From Spirochaetales bacterium (lineage in GTDB: Bacteria; Spirochaetota; Spirochaetia; ARS1246): a stretch of 8,633 nt of DNA. The stretch lies in the NCBI GenBank assembly GCA_018644745.1, contig JABGPX010000431.1, forward strand, positions 1 through 8,633, read 5' to 3'. The notes below the pieces were generated by a model, which was not told where the DNA came from, ran no database searches, and saw nothing but the letters and a program-made list of their open reading frames with translations. Shown here piece after piece: positions 5,939 through 8,633 of this stretch. The first letter of the stretch is position 1. The number at the start of each line of letters is the position of its first letter. Made by a program: the position numbers and the translations under genes.

Positions 5939-6592
5939 TTACGAATCGAGAGTTGTAATTCCCTCGCGAATCGCGAACTTGGTTAACTCCGCCAGACTCT
6001 CTATCCCGAGTTTTTCTTTCAGATTTATCCTGTGAGTTTCCACGGTTTTCCCGCTCACGTTGAGTACAAACCCTATTTCTTTTACCGATTTACCCTCAGC
6101 TAATAACTTCAGGACCTGCCGCTCGCGGTTTGTCAGCTGATTATAGGCCGGAGAATCGGTCCCGGCGAGATTCCGCACATAATCGTTTACTACCACATCG
6201 ACAATTCCGGAACTCAAGTAAGTATTACCTTTGGAAACTTTGCCAATAGCTATAACAAGCTCCTCGAAGGCTGAATGTTTCAGAACAAAGCCTTTCGCGC
6301 CGGCTCTAAGCATTTCAATAACAAATCTTCGATCGGAATGCATCGACAACGCGATAATCTTCAGACCCGGATTCTCCGCGACAAGTCGGCGGGTCGCCTC
6401 AATCCCATTCAATATCGGCATCGCCACATCCATCACGACCATCTCAGGACTATGCTCCTGCACAAGCTGAATCGCTTCCATGCCGGTAGACGCCTCAGCG
6501 ATAACCTCCAGCCCGGATTCCTTCTCTACCAAGGCTTTCAATCCGCCTCGAAACATGCTGTGATCATCCGCGAGAATTATTCGAATATTCAA
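5939..6592 (-). CDS. NarL/FixJ-family response regulator
   Basis: A 217-residue DNA-binding regulator. The receiver domain (about 3-120) has the acidic pair Asp9-Asp10, the phospho-acceptor Asp55 in VVMDVAMP, Ser83 as the switch Ser/Thr, and Lys105 in GFVLKHS. The C-terminal LuxR-type helix-turn-helix (about 152-210) is recognised by LTNRERQVLKLLAEGKSVKEI and the following VSGKTVETHRINLKEKLGI. Phosphorylation by the kinase encoded immediately upstream should promote dimerisation and DNA binding. The start codon is TTG (6592-6590), overlapping the kinase TGA by four bases (TTGA) with AGGA six bases before it, so translation is coupled. It ends 4 bp from the convergent STAS-like gene. Targets are unknown. 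Confidence 0.93.
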   Translation of the reverse strand: MNIRIILADDHSMFRGGLKALVEKESGLEVIAEASTGMEAIQLVQEHSPEMVVMDVAMPILNGIEATRRLVAENPGLKIIALSMHSDRRFVIEMLRAGAKGFVLKHSAFEELVIAIGKVSKGNTYLSSGIVDVVVNDYVRNLAGTDSPAYNQLTNRERQVLKLLAEGKSVKEIGFVLNVSGKTVETHRINLKEKLGIESLAELTKFAIREGITTLDS

Positions 6593-8633
6593 TCTGTATC
6601 CTGCCTTACCATCGGTACCCTGAGTACGATCTCCGATCCCTCGGCTGCGCCGGAAATAATCGTACAGCTGCCTGAAAGGTTATCAAGCCTCTCACGGATA
6701 CTGAACAAGCCATAACCGCTTTTTGTTTTGCTCCCGTTTCTTCCGGATAAGACGTCGAAACCTTTCCCGTTATCCCGTACCGAAATAGCCACCAAGTCGG
6801 GCACAATTGATAATAGTACGTATACGGAAGTTGCCATAGAGTGTTTTACCGCATTTACCAGCAATTCCTTCACCGCATCAAAAAGCAGGAGAGCGATATC
6901 CGTATCCACATCTGCAGCGGTTTCAGGACCGCTGTAGCCGAATTCAATAGGATGCTCCTGATCAAACTGCTCAACCAGCTTCTCGAGGGCCGCGCCCAAT
7001 CCGAGATCGTATAACAAAGGAGAACTGATCGTAAAAATCAGCGAGCGGGTGTCCTGGATTATCTCCTCGATTACAGGAATTATCTCGCCGATTATTTTAG
7101 TCTCTTCGCCGGGAGTGGCAATAGAATTGAGAATTCCAAGCTTAATTCTAGAAATAGATAATGCCTGGCCGATACGATCATGAATCAGAGAGGCGATTTT
7201 CTTCCGTTCTCTCGCTTCGGCAAGAATAAGCTGGGATCCGAGCGACCGCAGCTCTTGCTGATAGGCCTGCAGCTGTTCCCCGGCCTTTTTCCTTTCGGTA
7301 ATATCTCGAGCAACGCCATAGAAAACTGTCGTATTTTCATCTGCGGGGGCTCTGACAAGCTTAGTTTCCAGAGATATCGAGTTACCGGACTTCGTAATGA
7401 AAACCGCCTCTATCTCGGAATCACTTTCTCGGCCCGGTTCTATCATGGAAAGCAGCCCCCGACTTTCTGGACTAAGAAAGGTCGTTATGTCTCTGCCGGA
7501 CAGCTCTTCAACAGTGAAGCCGGTGACGTGCACCGCCTGCTGGTTGCAGTAGATAACCTTCCCATCGTCATCGAGGGAAAAAATAATGTCGTTGGCGTTC
7601 TCCGTAAGAAGACGGTATTTTCTTTCTGAAACCGCAAGCTTCTCAGACCATGATTCCAGATCCATTACCATGCTGTTAAACGAATGAGACAGTTTCCCAA
7701 ACTCATCATCCGTCTCTATCTGTATCCTGTGCCGCAGATTCCCTTCACCGATCAACGCGGTTCCTACCATAAGGCGGCTCAAAGGCTTCGAGTACGTGCG
7801 TACAAGCAGCAGGCCGCCGATCAATGCAGAAACTATCGCCACTACGGCAATTAGTCCTGAATACAAGAGAAATGTCTGGATAGGAACAAATGCTTCATTC
7901 AGAAGCTGAACAATTACCAGTTTCCAATCAAGGATCGCGATATCATCCATTGCCGCGAGATACCGTGTGCCGTCCTCATCCCGGGCGATGAAATATGTGC
8001 CTGCCGTAAACTCGGCATCGAACATCGAGGCCATTAGACCATCCTGCTCTTTCGACAAAACCCTTGTCTTATCCGGATGAGCAATAAGAATATTCTGCGC
8101 GGAAACCAGAAATGCCTGCCCGCTGGCGCCAAAAGAAATATCGTCGACCAGATCCCATATATCCCGTAATTGAAGATTCGCATACACCATCAAATCTCGA
8201 CGGTCCGCCGATAGAATTGGAGCGATCATAGTAAGATACGGAAGTCCGTCGGCGGTAAGAGATACGTCTGAGACAATTATCACCCCGGGCGCCGTCGCAT
8301 CATCAAGCAGCCGATAGTCTATCGATGCTCGCGAATTAACCAGCTCACTCGACGCCTGTATCGATAAGTCATCGGCGAGCAGATGTATACTGCTGAATTT
8401 TCCGTATGTGCTGACGGTATTCTCGAGTATAATATCCGCCACCCGGACGTCTTTTATCGGCAGCATTATTTCGGCCAGAGAGTTTAGGAAGTTGAATGAA
8501 TCATCGAGATAGGAGTTTATCTCCTCAGACGCACGCCTTGCTATCTGTAGATTCCGCTGCGATATGCTCCGTCGAAGTACCTCGCTGGAAAGAAGATAAG
8601 CACTTACCGCGGTAACAATAACGGAAAAGAATG
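6589..8633 (-). CDS. Membrane sensor histidine kinase, dCache-HAMP-PAS-HisKA_3-HATPase (5' end outside window)
   Basis: The frame stays open from its TGA stop (6589-6591) to the window edge, so the ATG at 8466 is internal and at least 55 more residues precede it. Those residues read as a membrane helix (SFSVIVTAVSAYLL) and then a long extracytoplasmic helix (RRASEEINSYLDD). Numbered from the internal Met, residues 1-195 are the rest of a dCache sensor domain (IGG-like FGASGQAFLVS and AHPDKT are typical). TM2 is about 199-222, HAMP 223-275 and PAS 283-392. HisKA_3 is around 415-480, with phospho-acceptor His429 in LIHDRIGQAL. HATPase_c spans about 525-622, with Asn538 in the N-box, DNGKGF as G1, and GYGLFSIRERL. 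This is a NarL-type kinase that binds a small ligand outside the cell and phosphorylates the adjacent regulator. The ligand is unknown. All catalytic motifs are intact. Confidence 0.92.
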   Translation of the reverse strand, partial: FFSVIVTAVSAYLLSSEVLRRSISQRNLQIARRASEEINSYLDDSFNFLNSLAEIMLPIKDVRVADIILENTVSTYGKFSSIHLLADDLSIQASSELVNSRASIDYRLLDDATAPGVIIVSDVSLTADGLPYLTMIAPILSADRRDLMVYANLQLRDIWDLVDDISFGASGQAFLVSAQNILIAHPDKTRVLSKEQDGLMASMFDAEFTAGTYFIARDEDGTRYLAAMDDIAILDWKLVIVQLLNEAFVPIQTFLLYSGLIAVVAIVSALIGGLLLVRTYSKPLSRLMVGTALIGEGNLRHRIQIETDDEFGKLSHSFNSMVMDLESWSEKLAVSERKYRLLTENANDIIFSLDDDGKVIYCNQQAVHVTGFTVEELSGRDITTFLSPESRGLLSMIEPGRESDSEIEAVFITKSGNSISLETKLVRAPADENTTVFYGVARDITERKKAGEQLQAYQQELRSLGSQLILAEARERKKIASLIHDRIGQALSISRIKLGILNSIATPGEETKIIGEIIPVIEEIIQDTRSLIFTISSPLLYDLGLGAALEKLVEQFDQEHPIEFGYSGPETAADVDTDIALLLFDAVKELLVNAVKHSMATSVYVLLSIVPDLVAISVRDNGKGFDVLSGRNGSKTKSGYGLFSIRERLDNLSGSCTIISGAAEGSEIVLRVPMVRQDTD
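6599..6602 (-). promoter_or_regulatory. Ribosome binding site for the TTG start of the response regulator
   Basis: On the - strand AGGA lies six bases before TTG 6592, inside the last codons of the kinase gene. It supports this start because the receiver domain's first strand (NIRIILADD) begins immediately afterwards, and no ATG start would preserve it. Confidence 0.6.

Noticed and set aside
5964..5977. Tandem TCGCGAA repeat (two 7-base copies)
   Set aside because: It lies inside the regulator coding sequence and encodes an ordinary C-terminal segment; two copies are likely chance.
6275..6715. Open frame of about 146 codons on the + strand
   Set aside because: It overlaps the regulator and kinase on the opposite strand, both of which have intact catalytic motifs.
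7180..7629. Open frame of about 150 codons on the + strand
   Set aside because: It is the complement of the kinase PAS and HisKA_3 region, and its translation shows no domain of its own.

Overview
This window comes from a bacterial chromosome of moderate GC content with tightly packed genes. It has eight protein-coding genes, two of them cut by the window edges. I found no RNA gene, insertion sequence, CRISPR array or phage gene. The mix fits an environmental Gram-negative polysaccharide user, and a spirochaete-like bacterium is my best guess. That guess rests on general resemblance only and is weak.

Region 1 (1-2439, + strand) is a carbohydrate module. The C-terminal part of a heparinase II/III-family polysaccharide lyase overlaps, by an ATGA junction, the start of an N-acylglucosamine 2-epimerase (AGE)-family protein. 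The pair plausibly depolymerises a uronic-acid or amino-sugar polymer and then isomerises a released sugar.

Region 2 (2440-2634) is the longest intergenic stretch. A perfect 10-bp hairpin lies just after the epimerase stop. A near-consensus sigma-70-type promoter follows (TTGACT, 17 bp, TATAAA). Next comes a long, nearly perfect inverted repeat (2523-2597) that would fold almost from the first transcribed base. This looks like the boundary of a second transcription unit and is the most striking non-coding structure in the window.

Region 3 (2635-4573, + strand) is a two-gene unit: a histidine phosphatase followed by a class III PLP aminotransferase of the glutamate-1-semialdehyde-aminomutase-like group. 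The aminotransferase's true start is set by a strong ribosome binding site at 3344-3350. Its motifs look like the sugar or polysaccharide-cluster type rather than HemL, so the pair may process a phosphorylated keto or aldehyde sugar. The substrate is unknown.

Region 4 (4568-5934) has an RNase D-like 3'-5' exonuclease on the - strand. Its stop codon shares the palindrome CTATAG with the aminotransferase stop. Across a 113-bp divergent region with short inverted repeats lies a small SpoIIAA/STAS-like protein on the + strand.

Region 5 (5939-8633, - strand) is a NarL-type two-component system. A membrane histidine kinase (dCache, HAMP, PAS, HisKA_3, HATPase_c) overlaps a NarL/FixJ response regulator that starts at TTG. 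The kinase reading frame stays open to the window edge, and a first membrane helix can be read there, so its true start lies outside. The direct gene targets of this system cannot be read from the window.

No clearly unprecedented system is visible. The leads most worth following are the promoter plus long leader palindrome at 2483-2597 and the phosphatase-aminotransferase pair it appears to drive.
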